Notes: generated by a model from the sequence alone, not told the origin. DNA of 64,000 nt from Halorubrum sp. 2020YC2 (GCF_018623055.1 NZ_CP076019.1:2542001-2606000), one strand, 5' to 3'; positions 43,496 through 53,363 are shown, counted from the stretch's first letter. Numbers and translations are program-made.

Positions 43496-45184
43496 ATGGC
43501 ACAAACAGAACTCGACAGCGTTGCGGAACAACATACAGAACCGTTCTACTGGCTGAACGAGGACAGCAGAGAGTTTCTCAGAGAGGGGTACCTGCTTGAG
43601 GGCGTCGAAGCGGAAGAGAGGGTCAGACAGATAGCGGAGCGCGCCGAAGAGATCCTGGGTGAGGAGGGGTTCGCGGACAAGTTCTACGAGTACATGAGCC
43701 GCGGCTTCTACAGCCTCGCCAGCCCGATATGGTCCAACTTCGGACTGGACAGAGGCCTCCCTATCAGTTGCTTCGGCAGCTACATGGAGGATACCATCGA
43801 GAGTATTCTCTACACCCAAGCGGAGGTGGGTGAGATGACCAAGCAGGGCGGAGGCACGAGCGGGTACTTCGGTGAGCTGCGGCCGCGGGGCAGTCCGATA
43901 ACGGACAACGGCAAGAGCAACGGGAGTTACAGCTTCACAGAGCTGTTCGACACGATCATCAACGTCATCAGTCAGGGCGAAACCCGGCGGGGGCAGTTCG
44001 CCGGCTACATCGACGTCGAACACGACGACTTGGAAGAATGGCTCAACATCAAAACCGAGGGAGACCCGGTACAGGACATCTACTACGGCGTCATCGTCGG
44101 TGACGACTGGTTTCAGGCGATGATCGACGGCGACGAGGAGAAGCGAGAGACATGGGCGGATATCATCGAGACCCGGATCAACATCGGCGTTCCGTATATC
44201 ATTTTCCGGGGGAACATGAACGAGGGGAAGCCGCAGGTGTACAAGGACAAGGAGTACCAGATAAACGCGTCCAACCTGTGTACGGAGATAGCGCTGCCGG
44301 CCACCGCGGACGAGAGCTTCGTCTGCTGTCTCTCGAGCATGAACGCTCTCCACTACGACGAGTGGAAGGACACCGATGCGGTGGAGACGCTGACTCGGTT
44401 CCTGGACGCGGTGATGGAGGAGTTCATCCAGCGCACGGAGGGAGTCCGGTTCATGGAGCGGGCCGTGCGGTTCGCGAAACGGCACAGGGCGATAGGGATC
44501 GGCGTCCTCGGGTGGCACAGCTACCTCCAGAGCAACATGATCCCCTTCGACAGCATGGAGGCGATGGAGAGGAACGAAGAGATATTCCGAACCATCAGAG
44601 AGCGGAGTTACGAGGCGAGCGAAGCGCTTGCCGATAAGTTCGGGGAGCCGGAGGTTCTCGAGGGGTACGGCAGACGAAACACGACGACGATGAGCGTGGC
44701 GCCGACGAAATCGAGCAGCGTCATTCTGGGTCAGGTCAGTCCGAGCATCGAGCCGCTGAAATCGAACTACTTCGTGCGAGACGGTGCGAAGCTGAAGTCG
44801 ACGCAGAAGAACAGATTCCTTCAGGCGCTACTGGCGGAGCGGGGCAAAGACACCCGCGAAGTCTGGGACAGCATCGCGAACAAAGACGGGAGCGTCCAAC
44901 ATCTCGAGTGTCTGACGGACGAAGAGAAAGAGGTGTTCAAGACCTTCGCAGAGATACCGCAGATGGCGATCATCAACCAGGCGGCACAGAGACAGAAGCA
45001 CATCGACCAGGCGCAGAGCGTGAACGTCTCGATCGATCCGAGCGAAGTGAGCGTCAAAGAGATCAATCAGCTCTACATCGAAGCGTGGAAGAAAGGGGTC
45101 AAGAGCCTCTACTATCAGCACAGCGTGAACGCCGCACAGAAGTTCAGTCGAGATATCCTCGAGTGTAAGGCCTGTGAGAGCTGA
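43496..45184 (+). CDS. nrdA: Class I ribonucleotide reductase, large (catalytic) subunit, compact form
   Basis: The 562-residue protein has all catalytic parts: Cys92 in P-I-S-C-F-G-S, the N-L-C-T-E loop with Asn260, Cys262 (thiyl radical) and Glu264, a Cys277/Cys278 partner for Cys92, and a Tyr-Tyr pair for radical transfer near the C-terminus. It ends in C-K-A-C-E-S for re-reduction. It lacks the N-terminal ATP cone, so dATP feedback at that site is absent, and it is some 200 residues shorter than cellular NrdA. Compactness and AGA/AGG/ATA-rich codon use resemble virus-borne reductases. It is coupled to nrdB. Confidence 0.95.
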   Translation: MAQTELDSVAEQHTEPFYWLNEDSREFLREGYLLEGVEAEERVRQIAERAEEILGEEGFADKFYEYMSRGFYSLASPIWSNFGLDRGLPISCFGSYMEDTIESILYTQAEVGEMTKQGGGTSGYFGELRPRGSPITDNGKSNGSYSFTELFDTIINVISQGETRRGQFAGYIDVEHDDLEEWLNIKTEGDPVQDIYYGVIVGDDWFQAMIDGDEEKRETWADIIETRINIGVPYIIFRGNMNEGKPQVYKDKEYQINASNLCTEIALPATADESFVCCLSSMNALHYDEWKDTDAVETLTRFLDAVMEEFIQRTEGVRFMERAVRFAKRHRAIGIGVLGWHSYLQSNMIPFDSMEAMERNEEIFRTIRERSYEASEALADKFGEPEVLEGYGRRNTTTMSVAPTKSSSVILGQVSPSIEPLKSNYFVRDGAKLKSTQKNRFLQALLAERGKDTREVWDSIANKDGSVQHLECLTDEEKEVFKTFAEIPQMAIINQAAQRQKHIDQAQSVNVSIDPSEVSVKEINQLYIEAWKKGVKSLYYQHSVNAAQKFSRDILECKACES

Positions 45185-45359
45185 CCGCCGCTCGTAGTCG
45201 GCTCGCCCGTCGTCCCGGTCGCTCGCCTTCGACTCCGGGTCGACGTCCCGGTCCGCCTCGTGGTCGACGGCTTCGGATCCGAGAACGTCGGCGACCCGAG
45301 CGGCGACGCGGTCGCGGCGGTTTTCCCCGTCGACGACGTGTGGCGGCCGTGAGTCGGGA
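45185..45359. other. Gap after nrdA with coding-like minus-strand stretch
   Basis: No gene is called. On the minus strand about 50 codons read like an acidic haloarchaeal protein (R-V-A-A-R-V-A-D-V-L-G-S-E-A-V-D), with high third-position GC and no usable start. This could be the remains of a gene cut when the reductase pair was inserted, or chance. Confidence 0.3.
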
Positions 45360-46586
45360 TTACGTCCCCGGCCGCTCGCTCTCCGTCTCCAGTTCGATGT
45401 CGCGGTCGGCCTCGCGGGTCGCCTCCTGCCGGGCGAGGTCGACGTCGCGGGCCGTGTCCGAGTCCCGGGTCTCGTCGGTCCGGAGATCGCTGTCGGCCAC
45501 GGTGTCAAGCTGTTCGAGAGCGCTCTCGATGTCCTCTAACCCGAGCAGCTTCTCCGTCTCCTCGTCGAACTCCTTGCTCTCTAATCCCTCCATGTCTTGG
45601 ACGTCGGAGCCGGAGAGGGCCTTGCCGTAGCGACCCACCAGACTCGTGAGCTCCTGCGGGAGGACGAAGGTGGTGGACTCGCCTTTCCCGATCTCTTCGA
45701 GGGTCTCCATGCCACGCTCGATGATGGCGCGCTCGCCCATCGACTCGGCGGAGCGCGCGCGGAGGACGGTCGAGATGGCGTCCCCCTGCGCTTCGAGGAT
45801 CTGGCTCTGTTTCTCCCCCTGCGCGCGGATGATGTTGGACTGCTTGTCACCCTCGGCCTGCTCGACCGCGGAGCGGCGTTCCCCCTGCGCTTCGAGGATC
45901 ATCGCGCGGCGGCGGCGCTCGGCGCCGGTCTGTTGCTCCATCGCGCGCTGGACCTCCTGCGAGGGGCTCACCTCGCGGACCTCGACGGCCTCGACGCGGA
46001 TCCCCCACTCGTCGGTCGGCTCGTCTAGCTCCTCGTTGATCCGGTCGTTGATCAGCTCCCGCTGCGAGAGCGTGTCGTCGAGTTCCATGTCGCCGATGAC
46101 GGCGCGGAGGGTGGTCTGCGCGAGGTTCGAGACGGCGTTCTTGTAGTCGTCGACCTCCAGATACGCCTTCTTCGCGTCCATCACCTTGATGTAGACGACC
46201 GCGTCGGCGGTCACGGGGGAGTTGTCCCGGGTGATGGCCGACTGGCTCGGCACGTCGATCGTCTGGGTCCGCATGTCGAACGCGTGCGTCCGCGAGACGA
46301 ACGGCGGGATGAGGTGGACGCCCGGTTCGAGCAGCTCCCGGTACTCTCCGAAAACGGTGAGCGCCTCCTTGTCGTAGGCGTCGACGATCTCGACGGCGCT
46401 GACGATCGTGACGGCCGCCAGAAGCACCGCGAGCGCCGCGACGCCGAAGACGAGGCTCTGCCCGAGGAGGGCGACGCCGACGAGGAGGGCGACGCCGAGC
46501 GCGAGGTACTGCCAGACCCCGTCCGGGATCTCTCCCAGCAGATCCTCTAGCTCGGCGGGCTCGCCGCGCGGACCTTGTGTTCCCAT
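45360..46586 (-). CDS. SPFH/Band 7 (stomatin/prohibitin-like) membrane protein
   Basis: The 408-residue protein has two N-terminal hydrophobic segments (about 27-60). A Band 7 domain follows (about 60-220; V-F-G-E-Y-R-E-L-L-E-P-G-V-H-L-I-P-P-F is its usual start), then a long Glu/Ala/Arg/Gln-rich coiled coil (about 215-290) and an acidic tail. SPFH proteins form ring- or cage-like scaffolds in membrane microdomains. No NfeD or protease gene is adjacent. Confidence 0.92.
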   Translation of the reverse strand: MGTQGPRGEPAELEDLLGEIPDGVWQYLALGVALLVGVALLGQSLVFGVAALAVLLAAVTIVSAVEIVDAYDKEALTVFGEYRELLEPGVHLIPPFVSRTHAFDMRTQTIDVPSQSAITRDNSPVTADAVVYIKVMDAKKAYLEVDDYKNAVSNLAQTTLRAVIGDMELDDTLSQRELINDRINEELDEPTDEWGIRVEAVEVREVSPSQEVQRAMEQQTGAERRRRAMILEAQGERRSAVEQAEGDKQSNIIRAQGEKQSQILEAQGDAISTVLRARSAESMGERAIIERGMETLEEIGKGESTTFVLPQELTSLVGRYGKALSGSDVQDMEGLESKEFDEETEKLLGLEDIESALEQLDTVADSDLRTDETRDSDTARDVDLARQEATREADRDIELETESERPGT

Positions 46587-46785
46587 AAGGGAAGTTACGG
46601 CCCGACGCTGTTAACGGTTGGCACGAGTTCGGCTTTCGGCCGGGTCGCGCCCGCGGATCCGCCTGTCGGCGGCGCGACGGCGGCCCCCGAGGCTCGCGCC
46701 CGAACCGGTTCGGCGATGTCGGCGGTACCGGAAACGCCGGTACAGGCCGGTCGTTTTTAACTACACAGCGGGGGAATACGGACCT

Positions 46786-48090
46786 ATGCCATCCGACGAC
46801 GGCGACGACGGCCGAAAGTTCAGCACGCGAAGCGTCCACGCCGGCTCCGACCCCGACCCGACGACCGGCGCCCGCGCGACGCCCATCTACCAGACGACCG
46901 CGTACCAGTTCGACGACGCCGACCACGCGGCGGACCTCTTCGCCTTGGAGGAGCCCGGGAACGTCTACTCCCGGCTGATGAACCCGACCAACGCCGCCCT
47001 CGAAGAGCGGATCGCCTCGCTGGAGGGCGGCGTCGGCGCGGTCGCGACCGCCTCGGGCATGGCCGCGCTCGACGTGACGACGTTCCTGCTCGCCTCCGCG
47101 GGCGACAACATCGTCACCTCGTCGGCGCTGTACGGCGGCACCTACACCTACCTCACCCACTCCGTCGAGCGCCGCGGCGTCTCGACGCGGTTCGTCGACC
47201 CGCTCGACTACGAGGGGTACGCCGAGGCCATCGACGAGGACACCGCCTACGTCCACCTCGAGACCATCGGTAACCCCGCCTTAGTCACGCCCGACATCCA
47301 GCGGATCGCCGACATCGCCCACGAGCACGGCGCCCCGCTGTTCGTCGACAACACGTTCGCGACGCCGGCCCTCTGCCGCCCGCTCGAACACGGCGCCGAC
47401 CTGATCTGGGAGTCGACGACGAAGTGGCTCACCGGCAACGGCACCACGGTCGGCGGCGTCGTCGTCGACGGCGGGTCGTTCCCGTGGGCCGAGCACGCCG
47501 AGAAGTACCCCGAGATCGCCCGGGACAACCCCGCGTACCACGGGATCAACTTCGCGGAGCGGTTCGGGGACGCGGCGTTCACCTTCGCGGCGGTCACCCG
47601 CGGCCTGCGCGACTTGGGCGACCAGCAGTCACCGTTCGACGCGTGGAACACGCTCCAGCAGACGGAGTCGCTCCCGCTGCGGATGGACCGCCACTGCGAG
47701 AACGCCGGGATCGTGGCCGAGTACCTCGACGAGCACGACGAGGTCGCGTGGGTGAACTACCCCGGGCTGGAGAGCCACGAGACCCACGAAGAGGCCAGCG
47801 AGTACTTAGACGGCGGCTACGGCGGGATGCTCACCTTCGGGCTGGAGGCGGGCTACGAGGCGGCGCGGGCGACCGTCGAGGAGGCGGACCTCGCCTCGCT
47901 CGTCGCCAACGTCGGCGACGCGAAGACGCTCGTGATCCACCCGGCGTCGACGACCCACCAGCAGCTGACGGACGCGGAGAAGGAGGCCGCGGGCGTCACC
48001 GACGACATGGTGCGCCTGTCGGTCGGCATCGAGGACCCCGCGGACATCGTCGCCGACCTTGAGGACGCCATCGAGGCGGCGACCGCCTAA
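46786..48090 (+). CDS. metY: O-acetylhomoserine sulfhydrylase / Cys-Met metabolism PLP enzyme
   Basis: ATG 46786 follows a TATA-like tttttaac (46754-46761). The 434-residue enzyme has the family's N-terminal T-R-S-V-H-A-G, the Y-S-R-x-M-N-P-T motif, and the PLP lysine Lys213 in S-T-T-K-W. Length and the H-P-A-S-T-T-H-Q-Q motif fit the O-acetylhomoserine (thiol)-lyase branch, which makes homocysteine directly from sulfide. Cystathionine gamma-synthase is the main alternative. No partner acetyltransferase (metX) is adjacent here. Confidence 0.9.
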   Translation: MPSDDGDDGRKFSTRSVHAGSDPDPTTGARATPIYQTTAYQFDDADHAADLFALEEPGNVYSRLMNPTNAALEERIASLEGGVGAVATASGMAALDVTTFLLASAGDNIVTSSALYGGTYTYLTHSVERRGVSTRFVDPLDYEGYAEAIDEDTAYVHLETIGNPALVTPDIQRIADIAHEHGAPLFVDNTFATPALCRPLEHGADLIWESTTKWLTGNGTTVGGVVVDGGSFPWAEHAEKYPEIARDNPAYHGINFAERFGDAAFTFAAVTRGLRDLGDQQSPFDAWNTLQQTESLPLRMDRHCENAGIVAEYLDEHDEVAWVNYPGLESHETHEEASEYLDGGYGGMLTFGLEAGYEAARATVEEADLASLVANVGDAKTLVIHPASTTHQQLTDAEKEAAGVTDDMVRLSVGIEDPADIVADLEDAIEAATA

Positions 48091-48150
48091 CCGCGATCCG
48101 CCCGTTTCCGACGGTGTCGGCTCCCTTGAAATCCTCGGGGACTGGTAGAA

Positions 48151-48171
48151 CCTCTGTGCGAGATACAGAGG
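48151..48171. repeat. 7-bp perfect hairpin after metY
   Basis: cctctgt (48151-48157) and acagagg (48165-48171) can pair around a 7-nt loop, about 60 bases after the metY stop. It may act in termination or mRNA stability. The surrounding 200 bp hold no gene, are less GC-rich than the flanks, and contain the promoter of the HTH gene (tactatagtag, about 48278-48288). Confidence 0.4.
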
Positions 48172-48299
48172 CTGTACTTGTTAGAAGCTGGTAATCGGTT
48201 CAGAAATCGAGTCACTCTCTGATTGGGACGTGTGATGACCGTGGACCTCGTTTTGCTATCAGATGGTATCTAAAGTGGTACTATAGTAGAACAACGGTA

Positions 48300-48740
48300 A
48301 TGACACCTGAGATTAGTTCCCTGTTAGGGGATTCTGTGCCGACTTACGAAAAGAAGCGAGATGTTGATAGGACGGAATTGTCAGAAGAGACCGTATTCAC
48401 GTTGCTCTCGGCACGGCGCAGGCGAGAGATGCTCCGTATCCTCACACAGTCGGGTGGTGAGGCGACCGTCGCCGATATGGTGGCGGAAGTTGCCCATAGA
48501 GAGCACGGCAGGGATGTTAATGCGGCCAAACGAAAGGCGATATACGTATCCCTACATCAAATACATATCCCGAAATTCGTGGAGGCGGGAGTGTTAGAGC
48601 ACGACGTGGCGAATCGGACTATTCGCCCCATCGGTCTTTGGAAGCAACTGTACGCCTATCTTGAATTCGACCCGCTGGAAACAAAACAGGGGCTGTTATC
48701 TCGGATGTTTCGACCGAAGACCGGTAGAGCGACGGACTAA
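48300..48740 (+). CDS. Winged-helix protein of haloarchaeal DUF7344 type
   Basis: The 146-residue protein has the pattern of a haloarchaeal winged-helix family: E-E-T-V-F-T-L-L-S-A-R-R-R-R-E-M-L, then T-V-A-D-M-V-x-E-V-A and the wing. It probably acts as a transcriptional regulator or partner of the membrane protein downstream. Codon use is less GC-biased than in neighbours, so this small region may be accessory. The family name is from memory. Confidence 0.75.
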   Translation: MTPEISSLLGDSVPTYEKKRDVDRTELSEETVFTLLSARRRREMLRILTQSGGEATVADMVAEVAHREHGRDVNAAKRKAIYVSLHQIHIPKFVEAGVLEHDVANRTIRPIGLWKQLYAYLEFDPLETKQGLLSRMFRPKTGRATD

Positions 48741-48880
48741 CTTGTTCTCGGAGCCGTGCTGAATCCAGAGCGCGAGTCGGTCAGCGCCATCAGCACCGTT
48801 TCACGATCACGCGATACTTGCCTCAGCGGCGGGTACGCAAACCCCGCAGTATTTCAACGTCGCCGGAGACGACACGCTCG

Positions 48881-49177
48881 ATGCCCTCCATTATCGATGA
48901 GACCGTGTTCGGCGAGCCCTCCAGAGGGCTTGGACTGGTTTTTCTCTGTGGCGCACTTCTGATAGCCGGGCAGCAAGCGTACTACGTCCTTTTAAAAGGT
49001 GCGACGTCTTACTATACTACAATATTTATTGGTGCCGGGATGGCCCTCTCCGGCATTGCCGAGTCCTTGCCGAGATCTCGACGACTGGCTTCTGGTGCCC
49101 TGCGACTCACAGCGATCGCTGTACTGGCGAGTATTCTCGTGATCGGCTTCGTCAGGCCCGAGTTCCTCTTAGTGTGA
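48881..49177 (+). CDS. Small three-pass membrane protein
   Basis: ATG 48881 is chosen; the frame is open upstream, but that part is basic and unlike a protein. The 98-residue product has three hydrophobic segments (about 16-32, 44-60, 72-90). It follows the HTH gene by about 140 bp, in which I see nothing else. Function unknown. Confidence 0.6.
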   Translation: MPSIIDETVFGEPSRGLGLVFLCGALLIAGQQAYYVLLKGATSYYTTIFIGAGMALSGIAESLPRSRRLASGALRLTAIAVLASILVIGFVRPEFLLV

Positions 49178-49375
49178 TTGAGCCGGTCGGGTTGAGTTCA
49201 CCGCTCTTGTAAGGAGTCCATTCGCACGGAGGACTCATTGGGAGTGACCGAAAAGCCGAGAGGTGAAGCTGCTACACGCACCCTCTGTATCTCGCACGCC
49301 GATTCTACCAGATCTTAAGGATTCCAACAGAGCCGACAGTCCCGCTTTCTCTCACCAAGCTATCGTCCTCCCGAT

Positions 49376-50554
49376 TTACTCCTCGAACCCCTCTTCCCAC
49401 CGGAACGTCCCGTTCCGCTGGACGACCTCGCCGTCGACTTCCATCCGGGAGTCCGCGCTCACGTCCGATATCATGTCGACGTGGACCGCGCTGTCGTTAC
49501 CGGACTCGCCGTCGGGCAGGCAGGCGTCGTAGGCGCGGCCGACCGCGAGGTGGACGGTGTCGCCCATCTTCTCGTCGAAGAGGATCGAGTCGGTGAAGCG
49601 GTCGATGCCGCGGTTCATCCCGATACCGAGTTCGCCCAGCCGCCGCGCGCCCGCGTCGGTGTCGAGGATGTCCGCGAGCGCCCCCTCGCCGGCCTCGGCG
49701 GAGAAGTCGACGACTTCCCCCTCCTCGAACGAGAGGTGAACGTTCCGGACGCGGGTCGCGTCGATGGTCATCGGCACGTCGAAGAAGACCTCGCCGTCGG
49801 TGTCGTAGGGGGCGGTGAACACCTCGCCGCTCGGGAGGTTGTGCGAGTCGTACGCGACGGAGGCCGCGGAGTTGACCGCGGTCCGACCCGCGATCGACAT
49901 CTGAACGTCGGTGTCGGGGGCGCCGTCGCGCTCGGTGACGATCCGGACCGTCTCGCCCGCGTCCAGGACGTCTTTCATCTTCGCCATCTCGTCGGCCAGC
50001 GACTCCCAGTCGCGGAGGACGGCGTCGTAGATGAACTCTTGATACTCCTCGTAGGCCATCCCGGCCTGCTGGGCGAGGCTCCGCGTCGGGTGGACCGTCG
50101 ACACCCAGTCGGTGTCCATCCGCGCCTCGCGGACGCCCTGCCGGGCCTTCGCGTACGCCTGCCGCGTCGGCCGGTCGACGTCGGCGGTCGCGGTGGTGTT
50201 GCGCCCGCCGCCGATCCGGAGGTAGGCGTCGGCGGCTTCGAACATCGCGCGGTCGACGGCGGGGTCGGAATCGAAGTCGTCGGTCTCGACCGCGGCATCG
50301 GCGTCGTCGTTCTCATCGCCGCCGTCGCCCTCGCCCTCGACCCTCGCCTCGACGCCCTTCAGGTAGGCCCGGGAGACCTCGTCGGACCCGTACAGCGTCG
50401 TGACGTTCGCCCCGCGCTCGCCGAGCGCCTCGGCGACCGCGACGCCCAGTTCGTGGGCGTCCTCCGCGACGCTGACGACCACGTCGTCCCCGGCCTCGAC
50501 CCGCGCGCTCCAGTCGACGAGCACCGCGGCGTGCTCGCGTACGCGTTCGTCCAT
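49376..50554 (-). CDS. M29-family aminopeptidase
   Basis: The start ATG 50554 follows the family (M-D-E-R-V-R-E-H-A-x-x-L-V). The 392-residue enzyme shows aminopeptidase T features: G-E-V-F-T-A-P in the metal-binding region, E-L-G-I-G-M-N, and conserved Glu, His and Asp ligands near the C-terminus (H-L-A-V-G, H-V-D-M). It removes N-terminal amino acids with a dinuclear metal site. An acidic insertion (about 85-112) is halophile-specific. It diverges from hisG. The 49178-49375 gap shows nothing. Confidence 0.88.
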   Translation of the reverse strand: MDERVREHAAVLVDWSARVEAGDDVVVSVAEDAHELGVAVAEALGERGANVTTLYGSDEVSRAYLKGVEARVEGEGDGGDENDDADAAVETDDFDSDPAVDRAMFEAADAYLRIGGGRNTTATADVDRPTRQAYAKARQGVREARMDTDWVSTVHPTRSLAQQAGMAYEEYQEFIYDAVLRDWESLADEMAKMKDVLDAGETVRIVTERDGAPDTDVQMSIAGRTAVNSAASVAYDSHNLPSGEVFTAPYDTDGEVFFDVPMTIDATRVRNVHLSFEEGEVVDFSAEAGEGALADILDTDAGARRLGELGIGMNRGIDRFTDSILFDEKMGDTVHLAVGRAYDACLPDGESGNDSAVHVDMISDVSADSRMEVDGEVVQRNGTFRWEEGFEE

Positions 50555-50662
50555 CGTACTCGGTGCGTCGTGGGGGAGCGGTAAATCGGTGCCGGGACCG
50601 GGAGCGCCAACCCCCGCTCGGCGGACGAAAACGTTTCCCCCCGTCCCCGCGACGCTCCGCGT

Positions 50663-51553
50663 ATGCGCATCGCCGTCCCCAACAAGGGCCGCCTGCACGA
50701 GCCGACGCTCTCGCTGTTAGAGCGCGCGGGGCTCCACGTCGAGGAGACCGCCGACCGACAGCTGTACGCCGACACCGTCGACGAGGACGTGACGGTGCTT
50801 TTCGCGCGGGCGGCCGACATCCCCGAGTACGTCCGCGACGGCGCGGCCGACCTCGGGGTCACCGGCCTCGATCAGGCGGCCGAGTCGGGCGGCGTCGTCG
50901 ACGCCGCGGGGGAGGCGGCCGACGGCGACCTCGTCGACCTGCTCGATTTGGGGTACGGCTCCTGTAAGCTCGTTCTCGCCGCGCCCGAGGACGGCGACGT
51001 CTCGGCCGTCGAGGACCTGACCGGGGAGACGGTCGCCACCGAGTTCCCGAACGTCACCCGCGAGTACCTCGACCGCGTGGACGTCGACGCCGACGTGGTC
51101 ACCGTGACGGGCGCGACGGAGCTGACCCCCCACGTCGACATGGCCGACGCCATCGTCGACATCACCTCGACCGGGACGACGCTGAAGGTGAACCGGCTGG
51201 CGGTGATCGACGACGTGCTCGACTCCTCGGTGCGGCTGTTCGCCCGTCCGGACGTGGTCGACGACGCGAAGGTCGAGCAGGTCGTGACCGCCTTCGAGTC
51301 CGTCCTCGCGGCGGACGGCCGGCGCTACCTGATGATGAACGCGCCGAAGGACCGGCTCGACGAGGTGAAAGACGTGATCCCCGGGCTGGGCGGCCCGACC
51401 GTGATGGACGTGGAGGCCGACGCGGACGGCAACGGGATGGTGGCGGTCCACGCCGTCGTCGACGAGCGCGACGTGTTCGAGACCATCTCGGAACTGCGGT
51501 CGGTCGGCGCGACCGGCATCCTCGTCACCGAGATCGAACGGCTCGTGGAGTGA
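50663..51553 (+). CDS. hisG: ATP phosphoribosyltransferase (long form)
   Basis: The 296-residue protein opens [11 protein letters not shown] as HisG does, with the PRPP-binding loop D-I-T-S-T-G-T-T-L (about 170-178). A C-terminal regulatory domain of about 80 residues allows histidine feedback inhibition. It catalyses the first step of histidine biosynthesis. No other his genes lie beside it, as is usual in haloarchaea. Confidence 0.96.
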   Translation: MRIAVPNKGRLHEPTLSLLERAGLHVEETADRQLYADTVDEDVTVLFARAADIPEYVRDGAADLGVTGLDQAAESGGVVDAAGEAADGDLVDLLDLGYGSCKLVLAAPEDGDVSAVEDLTGETVATEFPNVTREYLDRVDVDADVVTVTGATELTPHVDMADAIVDITSTGTTLKVNRLAVIDDVLDSSVRLFARPDVVDDAKVEQVVTAFESVLAADGRRYLMMNAPKDRLDEVKDVIPGLGGPTVMDVEADADGNGMVAVHAVVDERDVFETISELRSVGATGILVTEIERLVE

Positions 51554-51567
51554 GAAAAGCGAGGCGC

Positions 51568-51837
51568 TCAGCTTTCGTCGCCGTCCTCGGGGTCGTCTTC
51601 GACCAACCGCTCCTTCTCGGCGCGCGACAGCGACTTTATCGCGTACTCCCTCGACATCGCCGCCGACTTCGAGTCGAACGACTCGACGTGACGCAGGGTG
51701 ACCGGGGTCCGGCCGCGGGTGTACTTCGCGCCCTCCCCGGCGTCGTGTTCCGCGACGCGTCGCTCCACGTCGGTCGTGTACCCGGTGTAGAGGGTGCCGT
51801 CGGCGCACTCGATCACGTACACGTGGTGGTCGGCCAC
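51568..51837 (-). CDS. GIY-YIG nuclease-domain protein
   Basis: The 89-residue domain has [16 protein letters not shown], the GIY-YIG signature of the UPF0213/YhbQ kind, with a downstream R-R-V-x-E-H. Such stand-alone proteins are thought to act in DNA or RNA repair. It is convergent with hisG. Confidence 0.9.
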   Translation of the reverse strand: MADHHVYVIECADGTLYTGYTTDVERRVAEHDAGEGAKYTRGRTPVTLRHVESFDSKSAAMSREYAIKSLSRAEKERLVEDDPEDGDES

Positions 51838-51945
51838 GGGAGTCGTCCGAGCGCGAGGGTGAAGTGCGTGCGGATGCGCCTGAGTCGGGGGCGGGACGGA
51901 GCGGCCGCTCTCCGTGCGCTCGGTCTCCGATCGGCGTTTCGCCGG

Positions 51946-52098
51946 TCAGTCCCCGGTTCGAGTCCGCTCGCGGGACACCTCTGCGATGCCCGCGTTCGCG
52001 GAGCACTTCGGGCACGCGTTCAGGTCGCCGCGCTCGTCCGCGAAGACGCGCGCGAAGCGGTCCGAGACGTGCGACCCGCAGTGGTCACAGCGTGGCAT
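51946..52098 (-). CDS. Small zinc-ribbon protein
   Basis: This 50-residue haloarchaeal micro-protein has two CxxC pairs: C-D-H-C at the N-terminus and C-P-K-C after residue 29. ATG 52098 begins M-P-R-C-D-H-C-G. Such proteins are widespread in haloarchaea and poorly characterised. No membrane segment. Confidence 0.8.
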   Translation of the reverse strand: MPRCDHCGSHVSDRFARVFADERGDLNACPKCSANAGIAEVSRERTRTGD

Positions 52099-52289
52099 GA
52101 GATACCGACGTGCGTCGGTAACTACCATACGGACTCGACGAACAAATACCCTTTTTCGACCCGGGGGACTGCCGGTATTCGCGCGGTTAAACGGATCCCG
52201 ACTCCCGCCGGTCGCGGCGGGCTCGACGGGGTCGGTCCGGGCCGCCGGTCGCGGCGGTCGGGGCGGTCAGTCGGGCCCGTCCGGACCGG

Positions 52290-53051
52290 TCACTCCGGCC
52301 GCGCCGCGTCGACCGCGCGGGCTATCAGCCCGGCCTGCGCGCCGGCGACGAACCCGGCGTCGACGTTGACCGTCGTGAGCACCGAACACGACTGGAGCGC
52401 GCCCTCAAGCGCCGCGACGCCCTCGCCGCCGACGCCGTACCCGGTCGAGACGGGGAGCGCGATCACGGGCGCGTCGACGAGCCCGGCGACGACGGTCGGG
52501 AGCGCGCCCTCGCGGCCCGCCGCGACGATCACGGCGTCGGCCTCGCGGACCCGGTCGACCTGGTCTAAGATTCGGTCGAGGTTGGCGACGCCGACGTCGT
52601 CGACCCGGTCGACCGCCGCCCCGATTTCGCGGGCGACGACCGCCGCCTCGCCGGCGACGGGCGCGTCCGCGGTGCCGGCGGCCACGACCGCGACCGCGGC
52701 GTCGAGCGACGGCGGCTCGAAGTCGGCGGCGCGCGCGACGACGGTCCCCGTGCGGTCGTCGCGGTCGACCGTCGCGTCCCCGTCGCCTGCCGCCGACGCG
52801 ACCGCCGCCGCCGTCGCCTCGTCCGCGCGCGTCACCAGCGCCCGCCCGGTGGTTTCGAGCGCGGTCGTCGCCAGCGCGGCGACCTCCGCGGGCGTCTTCC
52901 CCTCCGCGAGGATCGCCTCCGGGATCCCGCGCCGCCGCTCGCGGGCGGCGTCGAACCGCCCCGCGTCCGTGGTCGCGTAGCCCGCGAGCCGCGACTCCGC
53001 CTCCTCGACGCCTATCTCGCCCGCTTCGAGCGCCGCTAACGTCTCTCGCAT
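52290..53051 (-). CDS. larB: Nickel pincer cofactor biosynthesis protein LarB (AIR-carboxylase family)
   Basis: The 253-residue protein has the LarB N-terminal helical part (L-x-x-G-x-I-x-V-E-E-A-E) and a PurE-like C-terminal domain. The latter shows A-A-G-T-A-D-x-P-V-A-x-E-A, A-A-G-R-E-G-A-L-P-T-V-V-A-G-L and S-T-G-Y-G-V-G. LarB carboxylates nicotinic acid adenine dinucleotide in cofactor synthesis for lactate racemase-type enzymes. No larC or larE is adjacent. Confidence 0.9.
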   Translation of the reverse strand: MRETLAALEAGEIGVEEAESRLAGYATTDAGRFDAARERRRGIPEAILAEGKTPAEVAALATTALETTGRALVTRADEATAAAVASAAGDGDATVDRDDRTGTVVARAADFEPPSLDAAVAVVAAGTADAPVAGEAAVVAREIGAAVDRVDDVGVANLDRILDQVDRVREADAVIVAAGREGALPTVVAGLVDAPVIALPVSTGYGVGGEGVAALEGALQSCSVLTTVNVDAGFVAGAQAGLIARAVDAARPE

Positions 53052-53363
53052 GAACGGCCGTGAGGGCCGGACCCGGTCGAACCTGTCGATCCGCCGTCCG
53101 GCGCCCGGGCGCGCGTCACGCGCTCGTCGCGGGAAGCGGCGGCGGCGGCGGAACGGCGACCGCGAGCGACACGCGCGTCGCACGCGGCCCGATCGAGCCG
53201 GGGGACGACCGGATTCGGACCGGGGTCGCGTCGCCTCGGGGACGAAAATCTCACAAGATTTATAACCACTTGCGTTCGCCGCCCCCCGCGAACCGGCTTC
53301 ACGGCGCCCCTCGCGGGCGAATTCAGGAACTCTTATTAACCACCACCGGGTAGGCCCGATCGC
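53052..53363. promoter_or_regulatory. Leader region of the DUF1931 gene, two TATA boxes and a hairpin
   Basis: In this 312-bp gap a first TATA box (gatttata, 53258-53265) lies about 100 nt before the gene and a second (cttattaa, about 53331-53339) about 28 nt before it. Between them a 7-bp inverted repeat (53285-53291 with 53311-53317) could fold. No gene is seen. The distal start would give a structured leader of about 75 nt. Confidence 0.45.
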
